DNA from: Oreocharis arfaki | Lineage: Eukaryota; Chordata; Aves; Passeriformes; Paramythiidae | Reading direction: 5' to 3' | Assembly (NCBI GenBank): GCA_013398015.1 | Contig: VZRR01008202.1 | Coordinates: 129,766-193,765, forward strand | Length of the DNA stretch: 64,000 nt | In this document: positions 1-13,348 of the stretch, one piece after another | Layout of the letters: each line of letters starts with the position of its first letter | Position numbering within the stretch: position 1 is the stretch's first letter | Translations under genes and position numbers: made by a program | The notes under the pieces: model-generated | What the model saw: only the letters and a program-made list of their open reading frames with translations | Told to the model about the DNA's origin: nothing | The model's database searches: none

Positions 1-3000
1 GTGACACTGCAAAGAAGATCCTGCCAGCTCAGATTCTTCTCCATTTTGAGTAGTTACAGAGAAGTCTCAGAGCAGTTTTACCCATACCAAACAGCAATAG
101 ATTCCCCATGTCTTTTGAAAAGAGGGTATAACATGAAACAAAGTTCAGTCCAGATTCTTCTGGCACCTTATTGTGCTTCTTGCACTTGTTAGCACCCTGT
201 AGTGCTAGGCACTGTGCACACAGAATACGAGAGACTTCACCCTATCTCTTGTCCCCCAGAGATTAGACAAGTATGCACCAAGTATGGGATTGCTTTTGAT
301 TCGTCTTCTCTTCCCCTTCTTCCCCTGACTGAGATTCAGCAGCTTCTGCAATATGACAAGTTCCTGCCAGCTGTCAGGGCACTAAAATAAAGCTTTATCT
401 TGTCTCCACAGCCCTGAATGACAGGGCTGGCAATAGGTGCACTTCAGCCAGGCAGCCACTCCTGCCATATGCTCTTCCAACCTCACTCCATGCTAACACA
501 GCAATCTGTAGCCTGGCAGATTTGCTGTTTTTCCTTGCAAGACCTACAAAAGGAGGCAACCCTGGTTCCTATCTCCTCCTATTGCAGTATCTTACTATGC
601 TGGATTGCAACCCAATCTTTTTACCTTCTTCCTCCAGCATTGGGTGAGAGTCAGAGTCAGACTACCAGTCCAGTGCTGGAGAATGAAAATCCTGCTAATT
701 CTTTTAAACTAGAATTGACTTTAAAAATGGCCTTGGGGCACACATCCTAAATTGAGTTGAAGCCATGCACCATTAAGTTGGAGGGAAAAAAAAACCCTGC
801 AACCTATCTTCCTTTAGGAAGAGAGGACATTAGGTATTCACACTTCAGGCATGCCAACTAATCCTCCTTATTCCACAAGGCTAATTTCAAAATAACATTT
901 ATAAGGCATGGTTTTCTGGGGAGGGCACTGATGAATCAGTTAGCTGCCCTTTGTAATAAGCACAACTGCTTCCTAGACTGCCCTTTCTACTGCCTTGTCT
1001 GCCAGTCATCTCTGTGCCACATGCTCTTTATTCAAGGGGCACCTGTTGAATAACCATGAAGCAAAGTTACAGAGCAGGGACAATAAAAAAGGTGAAGCAC
1101 AAATACATAGTACAGTTTAAACCGCTGTATTTCTTTGGTCTTGCTGTAGGGACATGGGGATTCTGCTGAATGACTGTGCTGATGCTTGAATGAGGAATGA
1201 TAAGCCTGTAATTTACTTGCATGGCTGTGAGACTGCTTCCTGCTGAGTAGGAAAGCCTAGAAGGGTGTTTTTAGCCCTAACAGTGCTGCAGCTCAGAACA
1301 GTTCTTTGCTACCACAGGCATCACACACATCACTGTCTGCATGAGCCCTACACCACAGCATTCGGTTAAATATTGCTGGCCAGTAACAGCTGGGAAGTCC
1401 AGAAATTGCAGGAGGAATATGTTTGCAGACAGCTGCTGTGGGAGTAGCTTCTGATGGGTCTGAAATGCTATTCATTGATTTGGAAACTCATCCATGGAGC
1501 AACTTAAATTAAAAATGCACCGCATTAGTAAAGAAACCTACCCAAAGTGCTGGTGATTCTGCTGACTCAGGATGTCAATCTGTCCCTGTCATGAGGAAAC
1601 TTCAACTCACTATCTCATCCCACCCATGTCTGACAATGATGCAGCAGTCACAAAGATAGCTCACCCTCCAAGAGTTTCATAAATACCATCTCTGGGTAGA
1701 TGGCAGAGAAAGATTCAAATTAGTGAAGGAGAGGCAGGGAAGCTCAAGTATTACTCAGTCTCTTTAGCAGCTTGAGAATGACCGTCTTTGGGTAGACCAG
1801 ACATCCATCTGGTTCACTCTCTTTATTCCAGAGCCAAAACTAGTGACGGAGAGAAGCAATAAAGAAACAGCAAAGATGCTTCTCCCAGGCACTCTTCCTG
1901 CCTCTAAGAGTTTTCAGCTCTGATACTTTCTGAGGCAGAGAATGTCTGACTAATCAGCAGACACTTAATTCTGAAAGAGCCATGGCAAGTTCGGGTTCTG
2001 CCCTTATGGACAGGCCAAAAGAAATTATTTGGGGTTGTAATGAGGGGCCCATTCAGGTTCAAGGAGGTGGCTGTGTCAGGGAGAGTTTATGAAAAGTACA
2101 GTAGAGGGGAAATTTGAAGAACATGGGGTGGATTTGGAGATACTGTGTACCACAGGGTCACAGAATAAGAGTTCTTCCACATATGACTTCAAAAGAATCA
2201 GATTTGAGACATTTCAAAAAGTGTCTTCATCAGATGCAGTAATGTTAATTACCTTAACCGTGGATATGTTTGGCAGTGACTAATAACAAAGATGAACTAT
2301 GATGTATTTCAAAGGGACTTGAAGAAAGATCAGTGAGGATTTTGTTTTCTCCTTTAGGAATGTGGTAATTGAGAAACTGAAGTAAGTTGATCAAGGTCCC
2401 AAAGCATGTTAGGAGCAGTAAATATATTGCTGCTGTGAAAAACAGATATAGAACTATTTGAAATTGTAAAAGAAAGGAGTGAGGTCTGTCTAAACACTGC
2501 AGTGAACGTATATAGCTTTTAAATAATATGAGCTTTGGACTAAGCCTTAGAAAAATAGATAGGGCTGTTGCCAAGGCCTAAGTGTGCATACATTGAGAAA
2601 AGGTTGTTGTTGCTCAGCTTTATACATGCTCCAGTTAAAGAACTGTTTTCTGAAGTCTATGAAAATGTCCATTTGTTTCAGGAGATAATGTTGATTTACT
2701 TTAAGCTTGGCTAAAGAGCAATTGAACACCAGGACCAGAAGAAAACAGCAGAGTCTATTAGGTCCTTGACTGGGATGACTGAGGAGAGAACAAAGTGTGC
2801 TTAAAGTCAACGATAGGGTAAGTGAATTGGATTCATTAGGATGTTGCAAAGAAATTTGAAAAACTGAAAGCAAGTGGTTCTGCATCCAAATTTGAAATTC
2901 ACTTGTAAACTAACATTTATCAAGGCATCTTTTGGACAGTCTGAGGACTTCTAACTTTAACTCTTCTGTGGATTTACATCCTAGGAAGAAAGAAGAAGGA

Positions 3001-4393
3001 TCTTAGAAAGACAGGATCCCCAGCAGATCCAAACATTCCCACTGAATCAAAACAAACAAACAAACAAACAAAAAAGCCAAACCAAAGCAAGCAAAAAACC
3101 CTACAACTAAACAAAGCCAACAAAACCCCCATGGGTTTATGATTGGAATGCTTGGATAGACTTTACAGAAACGCACGATTGCATTGGATATGATGAAAGA
3201 ATTTCAAATCTTCAATAACGTCACTGAATTTTGCTTTTGGGGGTTGAAAAGCAGTGTGTGACTACCAAGTAGAATTTCTATTCACTTAATAGCATTTCAG
3301 GAGAGAGTAGAAAGACTTACCATCTCTTATGCCTTTAAATAACGTCTTTGTAGAAACTGTGGTGTAATTCTCACTATTAGGTGAAATGACATGTCCACCA
3401 AAAACAACTTGGATATGTAGATTACCTCACTGCTACAAGAAAGACAGAAAGTATTGTACAATAAAATGTTGGAGGAAGTGACAGTAAAATAGGATTTAAG
3501 ATCAGTTTTAAGTCAATGAAGATAAAATAATTTTTTTTAATTTCCTAAATTTTTTTGGTTCCTAGATTTGTTGTGTGTGAAGAAATAGGGTTTTAATGCT
3601 GAGCATGGCATAATTTTTCGAAGTACAAAACCATCCCTTAATTTTCCTGGGATGTGACACCTGTGTGCTTACACAGAAAGGACCTGTTGATGTCCTGGGA
3701 AATAATAAGACAAATTTTGGGTTAGTGAGGTTGGACTGCATGTGAAGAAGATCTAATAAGAGCCTGCAGGAGTTTGACAAGATGGTAAAAAGGGAGATCT
3801 AGCAAAGTCCCATTTTCAGTGGGCACAGTATGATCAAAATTAAGTCAGACAGAGTAGCTCAGCATCCTTTGGGAGACCATTTTGACTTCTTGGATGACTA
3901 AACATACAAAGGAGGCAGCTTTTGCCAAAGATCTAAGAATTAATAACCTTCACTGGCTTCCAAACAACAATACTAAATGAGCTCTGTGTTTCAGCAGCTT
4001 TCGTCTCCCTGTTGAGATCAGTTTTAGCCTATTAGTTCCCAGGGGTGGCAGGAAATGCTGGAAGACCTTGAGGGCATCACCATGCCTCAAGCCATGGCTT
4101 GGTAACTACTGAGCTTAATGCAAAAATGAAAATGGCCATGATGCCATTTTAACATTTAACATTTCAGCATTCCTAGTTAATGTCTGACAGCTGAGCAGGG
4201 AAGGGCCTGGCCTGTGGCATGTGCAGCATGGAGATTACCTGATACTGTCGGGTTGTTACATTTTTGTGTTTCGTGTTGCCTGAGGACTCAGTGTTTTGTT
4301 TTCCCTGTTTTATTTTTCTTTTAAGCTTTTAGCCTTAAGAAGGAAATTCATGACGTATTGAGTTTTAGACAGAACTCGGTGCTGTTCTTGAAC
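1..4393. other. Non-coding upstream flank, no gene seen
   Basis: No exon with convincing coding character, splice pairing or recognisable protein similarity was found on either strand. The short open frames here (up to about 110 codons) have no domain, no family resemblance and ordinary composition, so I read them as chance. The only structured sequence I see is the A-rich (CAAA)n tract near 3.05 kb. If GAP43 exon 1 lies near 12.9 kb, this is distal 5' flank of that gene. Confidence 0.6.
3049..3076. repeat. (CAAA)n simple repeat
   Basis: A short run of AAAC/CAAA units is followed by about 50 bases of degenerate A-rich, C-containing sequence. This is a typical microsatellite, possibly the decayed A-rich tail of a retroposon, although no retroposon body is recognisable beside it. 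Confidence 0.85.
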
Positions 4394-4977
4394 AGAATCA
4401 CAGAGTGGTTTGGATTGGAAGGGATCCTAAAGATTATCTCGTTTCAAATTCCTGACATGGACAGAGACATCTACTAGACCAAGTTGCTACAAGCCCCATC
4501 CAGCCTGGCCTTGAACACTTCCAGGGATCGGACATCCACCAGTTCTTCGGCCAATGCCTTCCACTCCCTCACCACCTGCAGAGTAAAGAACTTCTTCCTA
4601 GTACCCAGTGCAAACCTACTGAGTTTGAAGCCACTCCTCCTTGTCCTGTCACGACATGCCCTTGTTAAGAGTCCCTCCCCATCTTTCTTGCAGGCTCCCT
4701 TCAGGTAGTGGAAGGCCACAATTAGGTCATGCTCACGCTTTCTCTTCTCCAGTCTGAACAATCCCAGCTCTCTCATCCTGCCTTGAAAGAGAGGTGTTCC
4801 ATCCCTCCAACCATGTTGATGACCCTCTCTGGATTCATTCCAACTGGTCAATGTCCTTCCTGTGCTGAGGTGCTGGGTGCAGCACTCCAGATGGGGTCTC
4901 GTGAGGGCAGAGTAAAGGGGCAGAATCCCCTCTCTTGCCCTGCTGGCCACGCTGCTTCGGATGCAGCCCAGGCAATG
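4394..4977 (-). mobile_element. CR1 LINE, 5'-truncated 3' end
   Basis: Chicken-repeat-1 non-LTR retrotransposon fragment. Read on the minus strand it encodes the C-terminal part of the CR1 ORF2 (reverse transcriptase) protein. Recognisable blocks are LYSALTRPHLE, RELGLFRLEK, YLKGACKKDGEGL, RKKFFTL and SLEVFKARLDGACSNLV. The 3' end at low coordinates ends in the family's typical 'gattctgtg'-like terminus (here as its reverse complement, cagaatcacag). The element is dead: the stretch after HLECC changes frame (PQHRKDIDQLE is found in a neighbouring frame) and the frame returns just before RELGLF. The 5' part of the LINE is missing, as in most genomic CR1 copies. Plus-strand open frames across it are antisense shadows. 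Confidence 0.93.
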
Positions 4978-7900
4978 CCAGTGTTATTTTTGAACTGTGA
5001 CTAACTTTGAGAAAGCTGGACATATATAATTTGTTTTTCTAACTTTATAAAGACCTAACACAGATCCCTGACTTGAAAAGAACTCTGAAATGAGAAAGCT
5101 CAGAATTGCACTTCCTGAAGCAGATAAAATTGTATTCTCTTGTATGTATTCTTAACAATAGAACCTTTCAATATATGATGATATGATACAGATAAGATTG
5201 TCAAACTCTCCATCATTTACTATGGAACATTGTTCATATTTGAGCTTAGCTTTCATAACAAACAGAGAATGAACTTCTTATTCCTCCTCTCTAGCTGAAT
5301 AAATTAGGGCAACAAGGAAGTATTATGTTTCAAATTTTATAGCATACAATATTAAAATAAATTTTAACTTGACCCCACTGAGATGAACACACACGGGAAG
5401 ACCATCAAGGTCAGCATGCTTGTCTTCTCTGATGTAGGCAGTAAATGAATGCCTTTTTCCTCCTTTCTCCCTCGAGCTGAAGGAGACCTTTCCACCTCCA
5501 CTGAGCCCTGCATCTGCTGTGTCATTACCAGAGCAAGCATAAAGGTCTCTGTGTGCTTGACTGTGAGTCCTCGTCACCTCCCTTGCTGCTTCCTGCTGCC
5601 TTCTGCAGGCTAAGAAACCCTCTCTGGCCTCTACTTGTGTCAGATTGTGCCTCAGCTACTGGACTGAGGGGACTGACAGCTATGGGTGGCAACTACACCA
5701 AGGACAAGCTGAGTGAATTGTGCATGCAGGTGGTAGGGTGAAGAAAGGGGTACAGCAGGTGGGAAACAAGACTGGCTTCTCTAGCATGTCACAGTGCCAG
5801 GTGTGCATGGGATATGGCGCTTATAAACCAGTATAAAACAGTTCTGTCAGCTAGTGAGTGGGACTGCTTTGAGAAATTAGGCTGCCCCTCTCCAGAAAGT
5901 TGCTTTTTCTCCTTGCCACCAGAATTGCTCGGGGAAGGAGCTAATCCCTCAGATTTACACAGAAAATTCACCAATATGCTTGGAGCAACTCCTAAACCTC
6001 CAGAAAATCACAGTCCAGAAACATAGCTCTGTATCCTGTAGAGCCGAGCTAAAACAGGGCCTTTTGCTGTAATGCAGTTTCCATGCATGGGGCAGCAGAT
6101 TTGGATTCCCGCCTGCACAGACCTGGACTCTTAATAAAATTCCATCTGTGTTTCCTGCCCTCTGGGGTGAATTCCTTTGGCTAACGGTGAGGTCTTGGAA
6201 AAGAAATAAACGTTGCTGTACCAGGGGACTCTTAAGAAGCTTGGGTATGGCGTGGATCTTGCAATGTAGAACTCTTTTAATGCATGCACACAAAACACAG
6301 CTCTGATGCTGCTGGATGATAATCTATGGGAATTCTAGCTATGGATTTCTGTTCTCCACGATTGATGATTTTATGGATGAAATGGAGCACTTTTTAGCAT
6401 GTAAGAGTGTTTCAGTCCCAACCAGAAATTCATATAGGTTTGATACTGAATTGCATCAAAATCACTATGGGTCTATCTCCCACATGTAACAGCATTCTAA
6501 TTAAAGGGAACTGTAACAAAATTTTAGCTGTGGTGAGACTGAACCATGACCCATTCCCTGTCCAAGCCCTGTGCTCTGCATTTTGGACTGGGGAGCTCTT
6601 CCACTTTAATTAGAAGCAGTGAGTTTTGTGTTGAGGATCCTACTGCAAGGGAGCAATCCTCTGCAGATACCATGTCTGTCTGGCAGACTGAGGGATATGA
6701 ACTTTCCTCTTTCCTCTCAATGGGTATCTTGTGGCTAAAGTAAATGAAGTCAAGGCAAGGAGAGAGTCTTTTTAGAGCCTTAAAGGCAGGTGGATGTTTA
6801 CAGATTTTATTGCTCATTTAATTATTGGTAGATCTTTGTTGTTCTAACTCTCCCATGTGCAGCTGTGGGTAAGTGAAAGGGTCCTGTCAGCTCACTCCAC
6901 CACTTCTCCTATACAAATACTTCCTACGTCTTTTAACAGTCTGTGTTTTGGAGTTTGCTGCTGTGATCCTGATCAGTGTGTGGCCTGGTCACCATGTGCC
7001 TGTGAGTGAAGCACGACCATGGCTAGAAATCTGTAATGCCCTTTCCTGAAAGGCTGAAGGCTAAGGCAGATTTGGCCTGTTGAATGTTCTTGGTCTCTGG
7101 AAACTTCACTGCACAACTGACATTGAAGTGCCAGTTAAGGGCATAGGAAGGTCTTCTTCAGCTGTTTTCCTTCTCATTCAATTCCAATCAGTGTCCAGGG
7201 TACCCCATGTACCTTCCCTCGTGCAGGCTGCTTCAGCTCAAGTCACCTCCTTTACTGGAAAGAAGAGTCTGGTCAGCTGAGGGGACAGCACAGGAGGATG
7301 CACCTGTCCCTGCCCACTCTCCCTCCCACTGCTGAAGCATCCAGGTTATCCTCCCCACCTTGGCATCAATGAGGGGCGTTGTGGGCATGTGCAGAGCAGG
7401 ACCAGGTGGTCCAAAGAAGGCTCAGGAAATTGTGCCTCACACCATAATACTGTCGTGTCATCATACTGGTATCACTGGGCAGCTCCCATATTCAGCACTG
7501 CAGTGTCAGGGGAATGGCAATATATCACCAGAAGAAGCCAGGAGGGGAGTAAAACAGAACTGAGGGTGGACTCTTCTTCTCCAACTGTGTGTGCAGTCAG
7601 TGTGTAGGACTCACACCTCAGTGTTTGTCTCCATCTCAGCCCCATCACACCCCGCGGCACGGAGCAGCACAGACAGCCCCACGTGGCACTGTGAGGCGGT
7701 GAGCCTGGATGCTGACAGCAACTTCTCATGGCACTGCAGGACTTAGAGTAAAGGATGGAGCCAGCCTGATAAGCAGGGTAAATTGGCCCATGCTGAGCTC
7801 CTGGGTGACACTGATTCTCGTTCAAAGCTTGCTTTTCTGAGCCTGTGCTACAGCAGCAGGGACTGTGTACCACAGCACATATTGAAGGGTCCCCGGAGAA

Positions 7901-10900
7901 CAAGAAAAGGGCTTCCTGGGTCATCCTGTCTCACATTTGGTTTGGCTTGTAAAGTATCACATTCCCCCATGGCAGACTACAACTACACTGAGAATAATAG
8001 CTGATAAGTTGACTGCTTTCTGTGATGACATTTTTCTTTTTGACAGACAAGCAGATGAGATTTCATCTTATTGAGGAGTTACAGTTTCAGCACTAAGCTG
8101 TGCTGGGATTTAACTGTTATGTTTGCATTTTTGATGATTCTGAAGCTCAATAATTACCATTGACCCAGGGGTTGTACAGACCATTCTTTGTGCATGTTAA
8201 AATTATTCTGCCCTTGCTCATAGCCAGGTATTCCAGTTTGTATACACCACACAAATTACAGAAAGCGCATTTTTTCTAAAATGATGAAAACAGGGAAATT
8301 ATTGAGGCCCTTTCTTATTATGTGGGATCTTTTAAAGTCAGGTGTCTTCAGTGCTGTGAGCCCAGCTCTGCAGGCATGGGAAGAAAAATGGAAATCATAG
8401 GGAATAAATGCCGAGCACCTGCACACATCTCTGGGGCTAGCTTGATGACAACAGGTGCCAATGTCACGTGAGTTCAGTATGGTGCAGGATAAGTAACCCA
8501 GCAGTTATTAAAGACACTGAATGAATTAGAGTATTTCTGGACTGGTGTTTTCTGAAGCCTTCTCTGCAAGAGTAAGTGGCATTGTGGCTTTTGAAAATCA
8601 TGGCTTTAAAGCCTCTTATTTCAGTCTTAGGTCAAAATAAACTAGGCTCTCCTTTTCTAATATTAATAATTCAGGATTAACTGAAATCCAAGGTAAATTG
8701 ACATAAGTGATCCTTATACTGAAAAATGGGTACTTGTCCAAGGAGATTCATGACTTTGTCTAAATCATTTAGAAAAGGAGTTTGCTTGTAGTGTTGCACT
8801 GCACTGTTTTGTGTCACTAAGACATAGATGACTGAAAGTGAGGCCAAATGAGACCAGAGCTGCAAAGCTACTGAGGAGACTGAAAATGCAAGTGGTCGCA
8901 TAGTGGGATTTTCAGGAATGCCTATTCAAATGAGGATACCAAAAATGCTTTATAAAAATTGGCTTTTTTCCCTCTAGCATGAAAGCTGGCTAACAAAAGG
9001 CGAGGCTACCACTATATGTGGAACATATGAATAGAGAGAAAACCCAGTCTATCTCCCAATTGAAAGCAAGTCGCTCACTTCAGAGCTGTTTTTACGGAAG
9101 CTTTAAATATCCCTAGTAACGGGACTTTCACAGTACTTCTCTCAAAGAGACGCCTCTTCAGTTTAGTGTGGTTGCCACTGGGACAGCTCTTGTAGGCAAA
9201 CTGTTTTCTTCTTGGTTTCATTTAGTTTTGTTTGGGCAGGGAATCAACCTGATTACAGTCCCTGGAGCAGGTCGGAATTATGTGCTTCTTCAAAATGAAA
9301 CTGAATCTGATCTCCTGCTATTGAACCTAAATTAGCAGCTGGACTGAAGACGCTTTTTCTTTCAACCTATAGGGACCTCAAGCTGCTGGGGTAACCTTGC
9401 AGCAGAACTGAACAGGCTTAAGAAGCACAGTTTTTTGTCTCTTACTCCACCCACCTTATTTTGTAATAACCACTAATATGTCTCATTACTTTGAAATGAT
9501 CTTTACCCTTTTAAATTAAAGACATGACTTTGAATTAAAGAAGTCACCGTAATAATTTCTTTATATGAACCATACTCTCCTTCACAGTGAAGTGACGTGC
9601 AGCATACACCAAACAGTGGTCTATATATCACTCCAAATGATAGCACTCCCTTCTAGAGGCTTATAGCTTTTGAAAATATCACACTTCTCCACCTCCTTAG
9701 CTGTCATTCAGTCAGGTCTCACAGATGAAGCTTTTAAAATCTACGGTCATTGTTCACCCCCTTCTTGTAGCTCCCTTCCCTGGTCCCCCATTCATGTTGT
9801 TGTTTGGAAATGCTCTTCGTTTTACTTGTGTAGATTCAAAAGCCAAGGTCAAAGGGGCCTTTCAGGGCATGTCTACACTGCGTGATGCAGTGTTATCCTG
9901 TGACTCCGAAGGAGTGCTGAATGAGCTGGAGTTGGCAGTGCCCTGGAGAGACAAAGGTGTCCTTCGGATGAAAGCATCCCGTCTTGACTTGGGCACTTAG
10001 AGAGATGGAGATTCACCTGCTCTTCTTCCCTTAATTTTTGCTTCTGATTTTCATTGATTCCTTAGCTAAAAGTTTGTGCCTTTATTTCCCTCTCATTCTC
10101 TTTGGCCTTTTTATTGCTGTGAACTTGTCCTTTCTTCCTTCTGTGTTTCAAGATTATTTACTTGACAGCTTGAAGTGAAACCAGCCAAAATGGCAGGGCA
10201 AGGGATGCTGGGATATGATTTTCAAAACCATATAATTTGCTGAACAATTTAACGTCCAACTTTTAAATATACTTAAAGGGTCTTGGTTTGAAAGACAGCA
10301 GTGTTAGGAACTGACATGCCCTCAAAATTCGGGTTTTAATTTATGGCTCTTCTACATAACATATTTAATTCAGAGGAAACGTGGATGTGAGACTACAGTG
10401 GACTGGCCACTCACCCCTGAGTCTGTATGTTTGGGGAACATATTAAGGAGGATTTGTCTGTGTGCCAGAAGTTATTTGCAATAAGCTGGAGCATACAGTG
10501 CTCGTGGGGCTGGGCATGAAGAGAGCTGGCTCTGCCTTTGGCTGTGACTGATGGTGGTGAGCAACTCTCCTGTGTGAGCAAAAGAAAATGGCCTGACCCT
10601 CACTGACTGCACCAGCACAGTTCTGCTGCCAGCCTGCTCCTCCTCCAGGTGGGTGTCTGGGAAAGATGGGGGCTGGGAAGGCTTTCCTCATCAGGGCTCC
10701 CTAGCACAGGGAGTTTCCCTAAAAAGGCCTTGTCAAGTGGGAAGAAAATAAGCTTCTGAAACACTTCTGAAGCGTGATTTGTCTGACCTAGTTTAGGCTC
10801 CTGCTTTAGGATGATCTGAGTCACACCCTCAAAGTTCCTGTTTCTCTTCATTGTCACCAAAGGGAGACCCGGTTGAAGCCCTCAGACATGTTTTACCAGG

Positions 10901-11990
10901 GGACCCCCATCTCCCAAGGGCATGAGGAGCAGCCTTGTGGGTTGGCAAGTGCCCACAAGCTCATGACACTCTCTTCGTCATGGAGATGAGCCCTCAGCAA
11001 CGCCAGGGGCCAGGGCAGAGGCTTCTAAGTCCCATAGGTGTAATTCAAAATGCCATTGCTCTGCTCCTCAGTGCCTTGGCATGGTGTGGCCAGCATGACA
11101 TATGCCACAGAGATCCCTTCCTCCAGTGTGATGTCCACTGCTTTCTACTACTCCACTTCTTACCTCTCTTCTTTTATGATTGCACAGTTTGCCTTCTTTT
11201 TCTCTGCATGCATTTTCTGAAGCTGAATGTGATTTTCATTACTTAATCCTTTGGTCTACTTCTGTGTCAGCTGGTATTTGCAACTCTTCCCAGTTTAGTA
11301 TCTTCTCTGAATGTCATTACCATGTCATTACTTTCCTTTTCTAGCCTGTAACCCAGGACTAACACTGATACCTTCTTGACCCCAAAATTCCCTTAAATTG
11401 CATACAGATGTAGATAGCTAGCTAGATTTTTCTTTGAAATGCTGTTTGCTTTTCTTAAAATAAATGGTGTACTGGGAACTGCAATGATATCATAGCAACA
11501 GGATATGATTATGTAGGAGTCTGTACTGAGGGGTATTCCAGAAACTATATCTATGTACGTATGCATTTATTTGTATAAGCGTGCACACATGTGTGAATAT
11601 TTGTGTTAATAATCTATTTAGATGTAATTAAAGAGCAAAGACCCTAGTAATAACCTAAGACAATTTTTTTCTCCTTTGCAGGCAGTTTTACATTAAAAAT
11701 AAATTAGAAGTAACTCCGTGGTGTGGCAGAGAAGCTGATGTAGTGACATTAGTGCTAAATAGAGAACAGCATCTGACTGTGCCTCCCAGACTCAGTAAGT
11801 GAAATAAGCTAAATTTGAATTTTGCTAGATGAAATCCTAAAAATCCAGCAATCTAAAAAGAAAAAAAAAATTAACCCGCTCAACATTGTCACACTTTGGT
11901 TTAACTGTTGTCTGGGATATTTTTTTTCAATGACAGATAGAGCCATCCAGCTCACGTATGTTCTGAGAAAAGCCATGGTGTTATAACTTT
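4978..11990. other. Non-coding stretch, no gene seen
   Basis: Seven kilobases without a recognisable exon, RNA gene or mobile element. Open frames here, such as the one at 7472-7924 on the minus strand (150 codons), have no domain and no coding-like conservation that I can recognise. Base composition is moderate, and CpG density rises only at the right end. Probably the 5' flank of GAP43. Confidence 0.55.
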
Positions 11991-11994
11991 CCAG

Positions 11995-12165
11995 GAGCGT
12001 GCTTGGGAGCGAGTGCATGTGCGCGTTGATGCTCGCCGGGGCTCCTGCATCGCCATGATCTCCTGTGCGTGCGGGCCCCTGCGCCCCCGCTGCCACACGT
12101 GCACGGGGGCTGCCTCCGCCTGTGAACACGCACATCTGCCTCGCGGTGGTTCACGGCAATTTGCA
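11995..12165. promoter_or_regulatory. CpG-dense patch upstream of the gap
   Basis: I count about 18 CpG dinucleotides in roughly 170 bases, against a CpG-poor surround, with several CGTG/CACG steps and GCGC cores. Such patches in birds usually mark unmethylated promoter or enhancer sequence. It lies about 0.8 kb before the assembly gap, where GAP43 exon 1 is suspected, so it could belong to that promoter region. The patch is shorter than a formal CpG island, so the functional reading is inference. Confidence 0.45.
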
Positions 12166-12882
12166 GGCAGAGATCAATAGGTGTAGGAATTACTTCCACG
12201 CGGAAATTAGTTGAGATCTCTACGGGAAGGGAAAGGGGTGATTTCTGTGCGTTTGGAAGCTATTCTGTTTTAAAAAAAAAAAAAAAAAAAAAAGGAAAGG
12301 GAAAAAAAGTGCTGCTGGAGCATCGTTTTCTGTGCCTGTGAAAGGTCTGTGGGATGGACCGAGGGAAAAAGAGAGAAAGTTGTCCCATTCAGTGCTGCAG
12401 GATATCACTGTTCAGGGTTTCTGCCTGCACATATGGACAAGGCAGCACGTGCATATATGCTTGCGAGTGTGCTGGGGAGAGGGGTTTTTAACAGCCATTT
12501 TAACATATTTACCAGTTCCCGTTTAGCTCGCAGCTCCCACCTACGGTATATCACCTGTGCGTGGCATATACTGCCTGCCGTGGCAGTACCTCCATTCCCT
12601 CTTCTCCCCTCCGTGCCCACCCCACCCCACGCTTTCTTCACGCACAAATCCCACTCCTGCCTATGGCCGGGGGCTTCGGCTGCTCCTGTGAGAGTAGGGC
12701 TGGGGGCTCCCCAGCCGCCCGGTCCCCTCCTCGCCCGGTGCCTCCCAGACACACCCCAGCCCACCCCACCCCTCCGCAGCCCGCAGTGTCCCCTGTCGCC
12801 TCTGTACAGTGGGAAAGTCGTTGGGTAATTGGGTCCAGATTGAAGATTTTAATTATTCATGAGGCTGGCGAGGGACTTGGGG
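12166..12882. promoter_or_regulatory. Possible GAP43 promoter-proximal sequence
   Basis: This holds a long A tract (12272-12293), purine-rich sequence at about 12225-12375, and a strongly pyrimidine-rich plus strand at 12590-12800 (many CCC/CCTCC runs). It ends with an AT-rich homeodomain-like segment (TTTAATTATTCATGAG, 12848-12863) immediately before a G-rich gap edge. Homopurine-homopyrimidine tracts are a described property of the rodent GAP43 promoter. That parallel, plus a distance of about 30 kb to exon 2, is why I suspect promoter function. No exon is directly visible. Confidence 0.3.
12272..12293 (+). repeat. Poly(A) tract, 22 A
   Basis: An uninterrupted run of 22 A follows a single T and leads into an A/G-rich stretch. 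No retroposon body is recognisable immediately 5' of it, so it is listed as a simple homopolymer. The length is prone to sequencing and replication slippage. Confidence 0.9.
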
Positions 12883-13348
12883 NNNNNNNNNNNNNNNNNN
12901 NNNNNNNNNNNNNNNNNNNNNNNNNNNNNNNNNNNNNNNNNNNNNNNNNNNNNNNNNNNNNNNNNNNNNNNNNNNNNNNNNNNNNNNNNNNNNNNNNNNN
13001 NNNNNNNNNNNNNNNNNNNNNNNNNNNNNNNNNNNNNNNNNNNNNNNNNNNNNNNNNNNNNNNNNNNNNNNNNNNNNNNNNNNNNNNNNNNNNNNNNNNN
13101 NNNNNNNNNNNNNNNNNNNNNNNNNNNNNNNNNNNNNNNNNNNNNNNNNNNNNNNNNNNNNNNNNNNNNNNNNNNNNNNNNNNNNNNNNNNNNNNNNNNN
13201 NNNNNNNNNNNNNNNNNNNNNNNNNNNNNNNNNNNNNNNNNNNNNNNNNNNNNNNNNNNNNNNNNNNNNNNNNNNNNNNNNNNNNNNNNNNNNNNNNNNN
13301 NNNNNNNNNNNNNNNNNNNNNNNNNNNNNNNNNNNNNNNNNNNNNNNN
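12883..13348. other. Assembly gap, 466 N
   Basis: A run of 466 undetermined bases with GGGG on the left edge and eight G on the right edge, suggesting a G-rich region that was hard to sequence. Any open frame spanning it is an artefact of translated N. It is the most likely hiding place for GAP43 exon 1, which would encode only ten residues. Confidence 0.99.

Noticed and set aside
4484..5004. Plus-strand frames across the first CR1
   Set aside because: Antisense to the recognisable CR1 ORF2 remnant on the minus strand.
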